Source: Micavibrio sp964400125
Lineage (GTDB): Bacteria > Pseudomonadota > Alphaproteobacteria > Micavibrionales > Micavibrionaceae
Direction: 5' to 3'
Length of the DNA: 64,000 bases
Assembly: GCA_964400125.1 (NCBI GenBank)
Contig: CAYNSR010000002.1
Span: forward strand, 124,001 to 188,000
The position numbers and the translations under genes are program-made. The number at the start of each line of letters is the position of its first letter. Position 1 is the stretch's first letter. Shown in pieces: positions 18,480 through 27,512 of the stretch. A model generated the notes under the pieces. That model ran no database searches. It had not been told where the DNA came from and was given only the letters and a program-made list of their open reading frames with translations.

Positions 18480-20226
18480 CTATACGGCGGGAGGTTTCGG
18501 CGGAATCAGGCTGTAATTGGGCGATGTATAGGTGACCTTCGGCCCTGTATCGACAGGTGTTTGCGATGGCGGTTCCTCGCGGGACGGCGGTGCGGCGGCG
18601 GTGCCGAAGGCGATCTGGGTTCCGCTTTTTCCGTGATTCATGACGCTATCGAAGTTTGATCCAAGCGCGTAGGCAATGGCGCATCCTAGCACAAGCGTGG
18701 CGATTTTTGCTGTCATTCCATCGCCGAATATGCCCTTCATACCATCCCCGATAAACAATCTTGTCGCCAGCAGGGCGCCGCCGAGTGCGAAGAGCGGTTT
18801 GGATAGTCCCTGATTCTGATCGGCCCATTGCCGGATTCCACGCACGATTCCAGAGTTCCAGAGGCCATCCAGACCTGTCGCCTTGGCAAAATCCCCAGCC
18901 ATATTGGTAACATCATCCCATGTGCCGGGGGGGGTGTTGCCTGCGGGTGCTGCTGGTGTTGACGGCGCTGCCGGATCCGGTGTGGCGGCGGCAGGTGCGG
19001 GCGTCGCCAGTGGTTGCGGTGTGGGTGTTTCCGGATTGTTTGGACTCATTGCGGCCCCCGTTTGCGGTGCTGGAGGTTGAGAGGGAGGGATTGTTGTTGC
19101 TGCAGGTGCCGGTGCAGGTGCCGGTGCCGGTGCCGGTGTCGGTGCCGGTGCCGGTGCCGGTGCCGGTGTCGGTNNNNNNNNNNNNNNNNNNNNNNNNNNN
19201 NNNNNNNNNNNNNNNNNNNNNNNNNNNNNNNNNNNNNNNNNNNNNNNNNNNNNNNNNNNNNNNNNNNNNNNNNGCAGGTGCAGGTGCAGGTGCAGGTGCA
19301 GGTGCAGGTGCAGGTGCAGGTGCAGGTGCAGGTGTATCGTCCGCAGATGCGAGGACGCCTGACATCATATAAGTTCCGGTGCCAAGGGTTGTCGCCGTTG
19401 CCAATCCGGCCTTGGTCGTGGCAGTCCATTTGAGTGTCGAAGCGGTGGCGCCAGCAAGGTCGAGTGCGGTTGACCCCGGATAGTTTGCGGCATGCGAAAA
19501 TGTATGAGCCATGCGGCCCGGGAATCCGGAGATTGTTCCGGCGGTGGCCTGATTTTGATACAGTTCCAGAAACCGGGATTTGAGTGCATCGGGAAGGACC
19601 CGGCTTTCCGTCATGGCCTTGAACGTCGTGGAATCGATGCGCGATGTGCCGAGTTTGGAAAAAATTCTTTCGGTCTGCTCTGCTGCGGCAGGGCCTTTGC
19701 CATGGAGCAGGAAAAGTTTTTCATCAATGCCCCTGTTGCCGTGGGCGATGGAAAAAGCGCGGAAGCCAGACATGTCTGTTGGAGATTTTGGCGGCGTAGG
19801 GGGCGTATACCCGAATTGCGGCGGCGTTGTTTTCAGGAGGCCCAGATTTGTGGCAGCAGCCTGTATGGCCTTGGTAGCATGGATGCCAGTCACGGTATCC
19901 GCCGTCAGTTTTCCGGCGTGGTAGACGAATTGTTCGCTCAGGGTTTCCGGGGTTGGCGGGGTCGTTCCTGTCATGGCGTCCGTGATGGCCTTGCCGGAAT
20001 CGAAGAAGTTACGCATCGATTCACTGCCGCCGACAGGGTTGTCGGAGAATTTTTGGTCCCACATGCCCAGGGTGACGATTTTCGGCAGGTTGTTGAACGC
20101 ATCGACGACATGCCCGACAGCGATAAGCGAACCCCTGATGCTTGCGCCGATCCCTTCATTGAGGATACCAAGCCCGCGCATGAAGCTGCTGGTTTTCTGT
20201 GTCTTGTCTTCGGGTGCGTCTGCCAC
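18480..20226 (-). CDS. Two-part membrane-associated protein with Pro-Ala linker, interrupted by an assembly gap
   Basis: A single gene, I infer. The N-terminal part (20226 down to the gap) encodes about 315 residues: MADAPEDKTQKTSSFMRGLG, a helical region, a Pro-rich stretch (FGYTPPTPPKSP), a domain containing HGNRGIDEKLFLLHGKG, then TPAPAPAPAP. The 100-N gap at 19174-19273 falls in the codon repeat. Beyond it, the frame used by the ORF starting at 19049 is already reading PTPAPAPAPTPAPAPAPA upstream of that start (from 19172), then continues to a C-terminal domain with two hydrophobic helices (PLFALGGALLATRLFIG, IATLVLGCAIAYALG). The two halves therefore belong together. Exact length is unknown because the gap size is arbitrary. 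Function unknown. Confidence 0.7.
19099..19336. repeat. Hexanucleotide Pro-Ala coding repeat with 100-N gap
   Basis: Left of the gap the units are mainly GGTGCC, right of it GCAGGT; on the coding strand both give alternating Pro and Ala. The N-run (19174-19273) is exactly 100 long, the usual placeholder for an unknown distance. The assembly evidently failed because the repeat is longer than the reads. Confidence 0.9.
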
Positions 20227-20407
20227 GGTGAAAACCCCCTGTTTCCTGCCCCTACTATATTGACATAATCCTAAGAAATGGTTAATGCCGGGTGCGTAAA
20301 TGCTGGGATGTGGCTATTCGCATTCGGTTCAGGGCCTGTTGATTCCAGAAAACAGAAGGTTTGATTCGAGGAGAAGGGAACACAACACAACGCACCTCTC
20401 AATACCG

Positions 20408-20482
20408 TGTCATCCCGAGCGTAGCCGAGGGATCTGAGTAAGCCGCAACCTGTCAGATCCCTCGGCTACGCTCGGGATGACA
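20408..20482. repeat. 30-nt perfect inverted repeat (GTCATCCCGAGCG type)
   Basis: Arms 20408-20437 and 20453-20482 are exact reverse complements with a 15-nt loop. The sequence GTCATCCCGAGCGTAGCCGA is a repeat type I know from many unrelated bacterial genomes. It occupies the middle of the 332-nt gap between two minus-strand genes; apart from a terminator this gap holds nothing else. Confidence 0.9.
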
Positions 20483-20495
20483 GGTGTTTTCATTC

Positions 20496-20538
20496 AAAAG
20501 AAATCAGGCCGCCTTTTGAAGGGGCGGCCTGATTTGAA
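20496..20538 (-). terminator. Rho-independent terminator
   Basis: AAATCAGGCCGCC (20501-20513) and GGCGGCCTGATTT (20523-20535) form a 13-bp stem; the minus strand continues with TCTTTTG. It ends the transcript of the 20559-21518 gene. Confidence 0.85.
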
Positions 20539-20558
20539 ATTTCTGTGTTTTTTCGTAC

Positions 20559-21518
20559 TTACGATAAGCTTGGCACGGGGGCCATGCTGGGTCTGCGTTG
20601 CGGCGTGAAGCCAGCGATGGAGATAGCGTTGCTGGCGGAGGGGCCGTTGAAACCTTCGACCATGTTGCCGAACATTTCGGACAGGCTGTTGGTTGCCTTT
20701 TCTGCCAGTTCGCTGCGCTGGCCGAAGAAGTGATGCCCGATCATCGCAAAAATTGCTGCGGTGAAAATGGCACCGACCAAGGGCTTGCCAACCATGCCGA
20801 GTTTACCGTCCGCTTTTTTGGCACCTGTATAGCCGCCCATCATCAGTCCGGCCCAGATCCATGGGTTGGTTTTGGCCTCTTCCATGGCGTCATCGCCCAG
20901 AGCCAGCATTTTTTTCGTAAACGGATTGGCGGCCAGTTTTTGCGCGAGTTCTGCGCCTTCTCCGGCGACTTCTTCGGCCTTTTCACGGAAAGCGGTGCTG
21001 GCGCGGGTGGCATCGTCAACGGTGATTCCACCTTCGGCTACAACATCGCGGACAGGTTCCTCAGCCGGTTTCGTATCGCCCTTGACGGTGGCGACAACTG
21101 CGCCAAGGCCCTTGGGCAGAACGGTCGGGAGGGCATCAAGTGCATCAGGACCGTAGCGTTCGACGGCAGAAACACCGACTTGCGCAAGGCCTTCGCCCGC
21201 GTAGGACAGGGCTCCGAGTGCGGCTGTGCCTGCGGAGGCGACGGCTTCGCGGCCGACCACGGCCCCGGCGACTGCAACGGCACCTTCACCAACACGCAGG
21301 GCGGCTTCGCCGACAGCGCCGTCAGTGGCCTTGTTGGCGGCCCCGGCGACGAGGGCGGATTTGATTGGATTATTCGTGACGGGGTTGCTGACCACGGCCT
21401 TTGCCGCAGTCCCCGTGCCGCGCAGCAAGGACATGCCTGTGCTGGCCAGACGGGGGAGGATAAAACGGCCTGCGGTCATAAGGCCGACACCTATGGCATA
21501 AGCAATTGGAAAAGGCAT
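20559..21518 (-). CDS. Ala/Gly-rich membrane protein with C-terminal double helix
   Basis: A 319-residue protein starting MPFPIAYAIGVGLMTAGRFI. It has long Ala/Gly/Val-rich stretches (GEGAVAVAGAVVGREAVASA), a helical charged section (ASTAFREKAEEVAGEGAELAQ), then NPWIWAGLMMGGYTGAKK and PLVGAIFTAAIFAMIGHHFFG, two hydrophobic helices, and a Pro-rich C-terminal tail (TPQRRPSMAPVPSLS). The C-terminal arrangement parallels two other products in this cluster. Glycine/alanine-rich helices suggest insertion into or lysis of membranes, but this is only an inference. It lies 161 bp from purH and has its own terminator. Confidence 0.72.
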   Translation of the reverse strand: MPFPIAYAIGVGLMTAGRFILPRLASTGMSLLRGTGTAAKAVVSNPVTNNPIKSALVAGAANKATDGAVGEAALRVGEGAVAVAGAVVGREAVASAGTAALGALSYAGEGLAQVGVSAVERYGPDALDALPTVLPKGLGAVVATVKGDTKPAEEPVRDVVAEGGITVDDATRASTAFREKAEEVAGEGAELAQKLAANPFTKKMLALGDDAMEEAKTNPWIWAGLMMGGYTGAKKADGKLGMVGKPLVGAIFTAAIFAMIGHHFFGQRSELAEKATNSLSEMFGNMVEGFNGPSASNAISIAGFTPQRRPSMAPVPSLS

Positions 21519-21678
21519 GCACGTTCTCCTCTATCTACTCTTGTGGCGGTCTGCACCGCCGGACACCCACGGTTTTTATGCGTTCTTGAATGTTCTAACC
21601 GTAGCTTCATCATACTTAAAAAGAGATTAAAACGCTACAAAATTAGCGATATGGAAAAATTTGTTTTAACCTGTTGAT

Positions 21679-23253
21679 TCAATGACGAAAATGACGCATT
21701 CCCGTCATCACCATGGCGATCCCGGCATCGTCGGCGGCCTTGATGACGTCATCGTCGCGGATCGAGCCGCCGGGCTGGATGACCGCGCTGGCCCCGGCTT
21801 TGATCGCTTCGAGCAGGCCGTCGGCGAAGGGGAAAAACGCATCCGAGGCGACGACCATGTTGTCCACAGCGTTTTGCATTTTCCACGCCGCGATCCGGCA
21901 GGAATCGACGCGGGACATCTGCCCGGCCCCGATGCCCAGCGTCGCGCCGTCTTTGGCATAGACGATGGCGTTTGATTTGACATGTTTGCAGACATGGAAG
22001 GCGAAGAGCATATCGCGCATTTCCGCCGGGGTGGGGCTGCGTCTGGTGACGAGCTTGAGATCGGATTCGCGGATATGCCCGGTATCGGCATTTTGCACCA
22101 GCAGTCCCCCGGCGAGGGAGCGTATCGTCAAGCGCGGTGCGCCTGCGTCAGGCAATGCGCCCGTGATGAGAACGCGGATATTGTGTTTTGCCTGAACAAG
22201 GGCGGAGGCTTCGGGGGTGATGGCGGGGGCGATGATGACTTCGCAGAACAGTTTCAGAATATCCTGCGCGGTTTCAGCGTCGAGGGCGCGGTTGAGCGCG
22301 ATGATGCCGCCAAAGGCACTGACCGGGTCGCAGGCGAGGGCGCGTCTATACGCCTCTGGCATGGTCGCCCCCGTGGCGACGCCGCAGGGGTTTGCGTGTT
22401 TGATGATGGCGACCGCGGGTTCGGAAAATTCCGCCACCAGTTCAAAGGCGGCATCGGTGTCGTTGAGATTATTGTAGGAGAGTTCCTTGCCCTGAATCTG
22501 TGTCGCGGTGGCAACGCCGGGGCGGTTGGAGAGGTCGCGATACAGCGCCGCGTCCTGATGCGGATTTTCGCCGTAACGCAAGGTCTGCGCCAGCGTGCCG
22601 CCGAAGGCGATGGTTGGCGGGAAAGACAGCGGCGACAGCCATTGCGCGATCATCGCGTCATAGGCAGCCGTCATGGCAAAGGCCTTGGCCGCCAGCGCAC
22701 GGCGCAGATCATCCGGGATGGTTCCGTCATTGTCATTCAGGGCGGCGATGATGGCCGGGTAATCGGACGGGTCGGTGACGACGGTAACGAAGGCATGATT
22801 TTTTGCCGCCGCGCGAATCATTGCCGGGCCGCCGATATCGATATTTTCGACGCATTCGCCGAAGGCCGCGCCGGATTGAACGGTATTGGCGAAGGGATAG
22901 AGATTGACGACGACCAGATCGATGGAATCGATGCCGTGCGTGTCCATGGAGTCAAGATGGCCGGGGTCGTCGCGGCGGGCGAGGATGCCGCCATGCACGC
23001 GCGGGTGCAGTGTTTTGACACGGCCATCCATGATTTCAGGAAACCCCGTATAAGCCCCGACATCGGTTACGCCCAGCCCTGCGGCAGCGAGGGTTTTCGC
23101 CGTCCCGCCAGTGGATAAAAGCGCAATGCCGCGTGTCTGAAGGGCGCGGGCGAAATCATCGAGGCCGGTTTTATCGGAGACCGACAAAAGGGCGCGCCTG
23201 ATCTGCGCGGTTGCGGTTTGAGGGGGCGGGAGGGGGTGCGATTCTGTTGCCAT
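21679..23253 (-). CDS. purH: Bifunctional AICAR formyltransferase/IMP cyclohydrolase
   Basis: It catalyses the last two steps of purine synthesis in the cytoplasm. The N-terminal MGS-like IMP cyclohydrolase domain (RRALLSVSDKTGLDDFARAL, LLSTGGTAKTL, TGFPEIMDGRVKTLHPRVHG) is followed by the AICAR transformylase domain (KELSYNNLND, KHANPCGVATG, SNAIVYAKDGATLGIGAGQM). The length of 524-530 aa is normal. The ATG at 23253 (MATESH) is preferred; an in-frame ATG at 23271 is possible. The downstream end carries PGGSIRDDDVIKAADDAGIA as expected. Identification is secure. Confidence 0.98.
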   Translation of the reverse strand: MATESHPLPPPQTATAQIRRALLSVSDKTGLDDFARALQTRGIALLSTGGTAKTLAAAGLGVTDVGAYTGFPEIMDGRVKTLHPRVHGGILARRDDPGHLDSMDTHGIDSIDLVVVNLYPFANTVQSGAAFGECVENIDIGGPAMIRAAAKNHAFVTVVTDPSDYPAIIAALNDNDGTIPDDLRRALAAKAFAMTAAYDAMIAQWLSPLSFPPTIAFGGTLAQTLRYGENPHQDAALYRDLSNRPGVATATQIQGKELSYNNLNDTDAAFELVAEFSEPAVAIIKHANPCGVATGATMPEAYRRALACDPVSAFGGIIALNRALDAETAQDILKLFCEVIIAPAITPEASALVQAKHNIRVLITGALPDAGAPRLTIRSLAGGLLVQNADTGHIRESDLKLVTRRSPTPAEMRDMLFAFHVCKHVKSNAIVYAKDGATLGIGAGQMSRVDSCRIAAWKMQNAVDNMVVASDAFFPFADGLLEAIKAGASAVIQPGGSIRDDDVIKAADDAGIAMVMTGMRHFRH

Positions 23254-23306
23254 GCACCATTTGTAGACCATCTGGCGGCGAGGTCAAGGTTCAGTTATGC
23301 CGGATA

Positions 23307-23993
23307 TTACAGGGCGAAAGGTTGTGCCGTTTCAAGGACGCGGCGCACCTTTGCCAGATCGAAGCGGTCATCGGTGCGCACGCCGGTTTCTATGTCGATC
23401 CATGTCACCGTATCGGCGGCGGCGCGGAGAATCAGATCCAGATGGCGGGAGAGATTGTCAGGGTTCAGCCCGCCCGCATAGCCGCAGAAATGGCCCGGAA
23501 GCGGAGCATCCCAGGAATCGGGGCTGAGCCCGCGCCCGGCGGAGGCATCGAATAAAACCGCATGGTTGGGAATGTCGCTGAACAGCGGCAGTAAACCCTG
23601 TTTTTCCGGGGTGTATTGCAAGATAAACTGCCATTGCGGCATTTCCCTGACCCGGGCGACGAGGGCGGCGGGGTCGTATTTCCCCTCCACCGCGCCGAAT
23701 TTGAGGTTGAGCTGGATACGCTGGAATCCCGACATCAGGGCGAGGGTTGCGGGGTCCTGGTCGATAAAGCCAAGAAAGGCGTCATCGCAAAGATGCATGG
23801 CCTTGTTCAGGCCCGCAGTCTTCGCGGAAAAATCTTCGATCCAGTCCGGGGTCGGGCAACGGGGCTTTCCGGCATGGGAGGGCAGTAGCAAAATTGCCCA
23901 TTCCACAAACGGGTATTGCGCCGAAAGCGCGGCAAGGTCGCCGACGCTGACGTCGTTGTCGGCCCCGGTGATTGAGCAATATTTCAACGGCAT
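23307..23993 (-). CDS. TrpF-like TIM-barrel protein
   Basis: A 228-residue protein. The C-terminal half carries CGYAGGLNPDNL, matching the AGGLxPxNV phosphate-binding loop of phosphoribosylanthranilate isomerase, and IDIETGVRTDD, similar to its D-x-x-SGVE loop. The N-terminal half is diverged: the catalytic Cys of TrpF (usually KxCG near the start) is represented at best by KYCSITG. It may be an isomerase of another substrate or a TrpF paralogue; no trp genes are adjacent. It lies 54 nt before purH's start side on the same strand. Confidence 0.7.
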   Translation of the reverse strand: MPLKYCSITGADNDVSVGDLAALSAQYPFVEWAILLLPSHAGKPRCPTPDWIEDFSAKTAGLNKAMHLCDDAFLGFIDQDPATLALMSGFQRIQLNLKFGAVEGKYDPAALVARVREMPQWQFILQYTPEKQGLLPLFSDIPNHAVLFDASAGRGLSPDSWDAPLPGHFCGYAGGLNPDNLSRHLDLILRAAADTVTWIDIETGVRTDDRFDLAKVRRVLETAQPFAL

Positions 23994-24006
23994 TGGGGGT
24001 GTTCCT

Positions 24007-24861
24007 TCAGGGCAGGGCGTGTTGCTTGCCGGGGTGGAGATTGTAGACGGTGTCGGAAAAGCCGGCGATTCCGGATTCCGGGTCCAGCATCTGGAAGGGG
24101 GTGTCGAGGCCGTTCAGGTTTTCGTCGATCCCGAGAACCAGAAAACCGTCATCGGCCAGTTGCCGTCCCATATCGGTCAGGATGGCGGCGCGCTTTTCAG
24201 CATCGAAATAGGTCAGGACGTTGCGGCAGAAGATAATATCAAACAGGCCGAGATCGCCCATGTCGTCGAGGATATTGAAGGGTTCGAAATGCACCATGTT
24301 GCGCACATCCTGATGCAGGTTCCAGCCATCGTCGGTTTCATCGAAATGGCGGATCAGGTCCTTGACGGGGAGGCCGCGCTGGACTTCGAACTGGGTGTAA
24401 TGGCCGGTATTGGCGCGGGCAATGGCCTGATTGGAAATATCGGTGCCCAGAATTTCGATGCGCCAGTTCTTGAGTGTTGCCTCCATATCCTTCAGCACCA
24501 TGGCGATGGAGACGGCTTCCTGCCCCGTCGAACATCCGGCGCTCCAGATTCTCAAGGAACGGTTACGTCCGCGTGTGCGGATAAAATGCGGCACCATCGT
24601 ATCGCGCAGGGCTGCGAATGGTTTCATGTCGCGAAAGAAGGACGTGTCCTGCGTCATCATGGCTTCGATGACATCTTCGATCAGGCGGGTTTCAGGCACG
24701 CCGCGCAGGGCCAGAGTCATCGCATCGAGCGTCGGGTATCCCCATTTGCGGGCCACGGGCGTCAGACGGGAGTCGAGCAGATAGGACCGTTCCGCCGTCA
24801 GGGACAGGCCGGAGTGACGTTGCAAAAGATCGCGGTAAAGTTCGAAGTCGCTGATTTTCAT
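24007..24861 (-). CDS. cheR: CheR-type chemoreceptor glutamate methyltransferase
   Basis: A SAM-dependent enzyme that methylates glutamates on chemoreceptors. The N-terminal helical domain (MKISDFELYRDLLQRHSGL) is followed by TSFFRDMKPF, the SAM loop IWSAGCSTGQEAVSIAMVL, the aspartate-bearing strand EILGTDISNQAIARAN and FDIIFCRNVLTYFD. The length of 284 aa is typical. A CheY-like receiver and a ChpT-type phosphotransferase follow upstream on the same strand, making a signalling cluster. No receptor or cheA/cheB lies in the window. Confidence 0.93.
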   Translation of the reverse strand: MKISDFELYRDLLQRHSGLSLTAERSYLLDSRLTPVARKWGYPTLDAMTLALRGVPETRLIEDVIEAMMTQDTSFFRDMKPFAALRDTMVPHFIRTRGRNRSLRIWSAGCSTGQEAVSIAMVLKDMEATLKNWRIEILGTDISNQAIARANTGHYTQFEVQRGLPVKDLIRHFDETDDGWNLHQDVRNMVHFEPFNILDDMGDLGLFDIIFCRNVLTYFDAEKRAAILTDMGRQLADDGFLVLGIDENLNGLDTPFQMLDPESGIAGFSDTVYNLHPGKQHALP

Positions 24862-24921
24862 GACGGGAGCAGTCTACCGCAGCCCGCTGGTCACGCAAAG
24901 CTGGAAAATGGAGGTTAATAC

Positions 24922-25287
24922 TTATAACAGGCCGATTTGGCCGAATTTTGTGGCCATGATTTCACTGTCGAAGGGTTTCATGACGTATTCATCCGCCCCG
25001 GCGCGAATCGCGTGCTGGACATGGTTGCGGTCGTTTTCGGTGGTGCAGAAGATGACCTTCGGATGGTCGCCGTTTTCCATCTGCCGCAGTTTTTCTATAA
25101 ATTCCAGCCCGCTCATGACCGGCATATTCCAGTCGAGGATAATCGCATCCGGCATATGCCGGGCGCACAGGTCGAAGGCCTGATCCCCGTCTTCGGCTTC
25201 CTGACAGGCAAACCCCATGTCGGAAGCGATTCGTGCCGCAACCTTGCGCACCACCTTGCTATCATCAACCACCAGACAAGATTTCAT
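24922..25287 (-). CDS. Single-domain CheY-like response regulator
   Basis: A 121-residue receiver with the acidic pair in VVDDSK (D8, D9), phospho-acceptor Asp in ILDWNMPVMSG (about D52), CTTEN (switch Thr) and MKPFDSE (conserved Lys). There is no output domain, so it acts by binding a partner: motor, phosphotransferase or diguanylate enzyme. The ATG at 25287 is preferred over the upstream in-frame start. It lies between cheR and chpT; such a small receiver could carry phosphate to ChpT-like proteins. Confidence 0.93.
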   Translation of the reverse strand: MKSCLVVDDSKVVRKVAARIASDMGFACQEAEDGDQAFDLCARHMPDAIILDWNMPVMSGLEFIEKLRQMENGDHPKVIFCTTENDRNHVQHAIRAGADEYVMKPFDSEIMATKFGQIGLL

Positions 25288-25385
25288 AAAAACACCCGCG
25301 ATCAAAAAAAGACAACCTGCGCCAATCATACCTGCAGGATGGTTAAGCGAGCTTTAATGGCGGGTATTTTGTTCCTGAAACGGCG

Positions 25386-26024
25386 TCAGACCGCCGCAAT
25401 CCGGAAAACGATCCGGCCTTCGGCCTGTTCGGCAACGGTCAGGGCAAAGCCGTATTGTGCCGCCATAACCCCGCTGATATAGGGGTGCACCAGACGCGGA
25501 TCGATGGCGGAGACGTCCAGATCGCGTTTCAGGGCCTGTTCCACCTGCGGGCGGATCTGGGCGTCGGGGCCGATGCCGGTGACGGTCGTCACGCCGCCGT
25601 CATGGGAAACAGAAATCGTCCCGCCCTTGGGCAGGGCCTCATGCGTCAGCAGCAGGGTGCAGAGGAGGATTTTTGAAAACCCTTCCGGGCGGTCGTATCC
25701 GGTAAAGGTGACGAGGGGGTCCCAGTTCTGCTTTACCTTTTCCTCGATGATGAGAAGGTTTTCAAAAATTTTGTGCACATCTTCGGGCTTGATGGTGGAA
25801 TCGCGGCCCCCCGTGCCGTAGGCAAGGCGGAAAACCTGAAGCCGCGCCCCGGCGTTTTGCGCGCTCATCGCGATCAGGGCGACGGCTTCGCCGGGGTCCG
25901 TGCCCATGTCTTCTTGCAGGAATTCGACGCCGTTATTGACCGCGCCGACGGGGGAGATCAGATCGTGGCAAATACGGGAAGCCATGAGTTCGAGAACGGC
26001 GGCATCAACGGTCTGGTTGGTCAT
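25386..26024 (-). CDS. chpT: ChpT-type histidine phosphotransferase
   Basis: It relays phosphate from the hybrid kinase CckA to CtrA/CpdR in alphaproteobacterial cell-cycle control. The DHp-like helix carries ASRICHDLISPVGAVNNGVEF with the phosphorylated His at residue 20. The C-terminal degenerate ATPase-like domain (LLLTHEALPKGGTISVS, VHPYISGVMAAQYGFALTV) is typical; 212 aa matches the family. It is one of the best markers that the host is an alphaproteobacterium. It sits 10 nt after the phosphohexomutase stop on the same strand. Confidence 0.9.
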   Translation of the reverse strand: MTNQTVDAAVLELMASRICHDLISPVGAVNNGVEFLQEDMGTDPGEAVALIAMSAQNAGARLQVFRLAYGTGGRDSTIKPEDVHKIFENLLIIEEKVKQNWDPLVTFTGYDRPEGFSKILLCTLLLTHEALPKGGTISVSHDGGVTTVTGIGPDAQIRPQVEQALKRDLDVSAIDPRLVHPYISGVMAAQYGFALTVAEQAEGRIVFRIAAV

Positions 26025-26033
26025 GTTCTGGTC

Positions 26034-27512
26034 CTATTGTTCAAAGGTCACGCTGTAGCCGATTTTGGCGACTTCATTCTTGACCATTGTCTTCAGGCGA
26101 TCAAGCCCTTCCGTGCTTTGCGCCTCGCAGCGCGTCACCAGCACATTCTGGGTGTTGGAGGCACGCAGCAGCCACCAGCCGTCGGGTGTATTGACCCTTG
26201 CCCCGTCAATGTCGTTGACGGCGATGCTTTTGTCGCCGGAGGAGAGTGTTTTGACCGATTGCACTACTCTGGCGACGAGGTTGAATTTTTCCTTCTCATC
26301 GACTTCGAAGCGGATTTCCGGGGTGTTGCAGGTTTGCGGCAAGGTCGCGGTCAGGGCCGAGGCCGTGCCGCCGGAGCCGATGATCGCGTCGATCAGGCGG
26401 ATGCCGCAATAAAGGCCGTCATCGAATCCGTACCAGCCGTCACCGAAGAAAATATGGCCGGAAAGCTCCCCCGCGAGGGGGGCCTGCATTTCATACATCT
26501 TGGCCTTGATGAGCGAGTGTCCTGTTTTCCACATGATTGGCGTGCCGCCCATGCGGGCGATTTCGTCGTACATCACTTGCGAACATTTGACATCGCCGAT
26601 GATGGGCGCGCCGGGGTGGCGTTTGAGGACATCACGGGCATAGATGGCGATCAGCGTGTCGCAGCGCAGGATATGGCCGTGTTCATCGACCGCGCCGACA
26701 CGGTCGGCGTCGCCGTCAAAGGCAATGCCGAGATCGCATTTTTTCTCGCGTACGACGCGGATCAGGTCTTCGAGGTTTTTATCGACGGTCGGGTCGGGGT
26801 GATGGTTGGGGAATGTGCCGTCGATGTCGTCATACAGCATGATATGTTCGCCCGGCAGTTTGCGCGTGAGGCGGCGCAGGATTTCACCGGCGGCACCGTT
26901 GCCGTTGTCCCACGCGATTCGCATGGATTTTCCCGGAACCAGCAGCGTATCGCGCATCAGGCGATCGACATAGAGGTCCTGAAGATCGATATCGGTCAGG
27001 CTGCCTGTGCCGGGGTCGTAATCGCCTTCACGGGCGATTTTTCCGATGTCCTGCACCGCCGCGCCATACACGGGCTCGTTCAGCAGCGTCATCTTAAAAC
27101 CATTGTAATCAGCCGGGTTATGCGAGCCGGTAATCATCAGTCCGGCATCGGCCTGACGGTCCTTGACCGCGAAATAGAGCATGGGCGTGGGGCCAAGACC
27201 GATCCGTTCGACCGCGATGCCGACATCCATCATCCCGGCGGCCATGGCGGCTTGCAGCCCGGGGCTCGAGGCGCGGCCATCGAAGCCGAGGCAGATGCGG
27301 TTGCCGCCGGTCTTGCGTTTGACGTAGGTGCCGTAGGCGCACCCGACGGCGTAGGCGTCGGCGTCCGAGAGATTTTTGCCGATTTGTCCGCGTATGTCGT
27401 ATTCGCGCAGGATTTCGGGGTCGAGGCGATAGGGTGCGGGGGTGCGGGGTTGCATTTTCGTTGCGCCTTGCATTGTGGGGTCCCTTGGTGTGCCTAGTTG
27501 TTCAATATTCAC
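26034..27512 (-). CDS. Phosphomannomutase/phosphoglucomutase
   Basis: It interconverts hexose 1- and 6-phosphates for nucleotide-sugar synthesis. The active-site phosphoserine lies in MITGSHNPADYNG (S130), the metal loop is AFDGDADRVG and the sugar loop is LAGELSGHIFFGDGWYGFDD. The 492 aa length is in range for the AlgC/ManB group. The start is a GTG at 27512 that overlaps the galU stop (GTGA), so the two are translationally coupled; an ATG at 27473 is an alternative. With galU it would supply UDP-glucose or GDP-mannose for envelope polysaccharides. Confidence 0.95.
   Translation of the reverse strand: MNIEQLGTPRDPTMQGATKMQPRTPAPYRLDPEILREYDIRGQIGKNLSDADAYAVGCAYGTYVKRKTGGNRICLGFDGRASSPGLQAAMAAGMMDVGIAVERIGLGPTPMLYFAVKDRQADAGLMITGSHNPADYNGFKMTLLNEPVYGAAVQDIGKIAREGDYDPGTGSLTDIDLQDLYVDRLMRDTLLVPGKSMRIAWDNGNGAAGEILRRLTRKLPGEHIMLYDDIDGTFPNHHPDPTVDKNLEDLIRVVREKKCDLGIAFDGDADRVGAVDEHGHILRCDTLIAIYARDVLKRHPGAPIIGDVKCSQVMYDEIARMGGTPIMWKTGHSLIKAKMYEMQAPLAGELSGHIFFGDGWYGFDDGLYCGIRLIDAIIGSGGTASALTATLPQTCNTPEIRFEVDEKEKFNLVARVVQSVKTLSSGDKSIAVNDIDGARVNTPDGWWLLRASNTQNVLVTRCEAQSTEGLDRLKTMVKNEVAKIGYSVTFEQ

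Noticed and set aside
19046..19433. Separate Thr-Gly or Cys-Arg repeat proteins around the gap
   Set aside because: These are other frames of the same hexanucleotide repeat read through Ns; only the Pro-Ala frame joins sensible protein on both sides.
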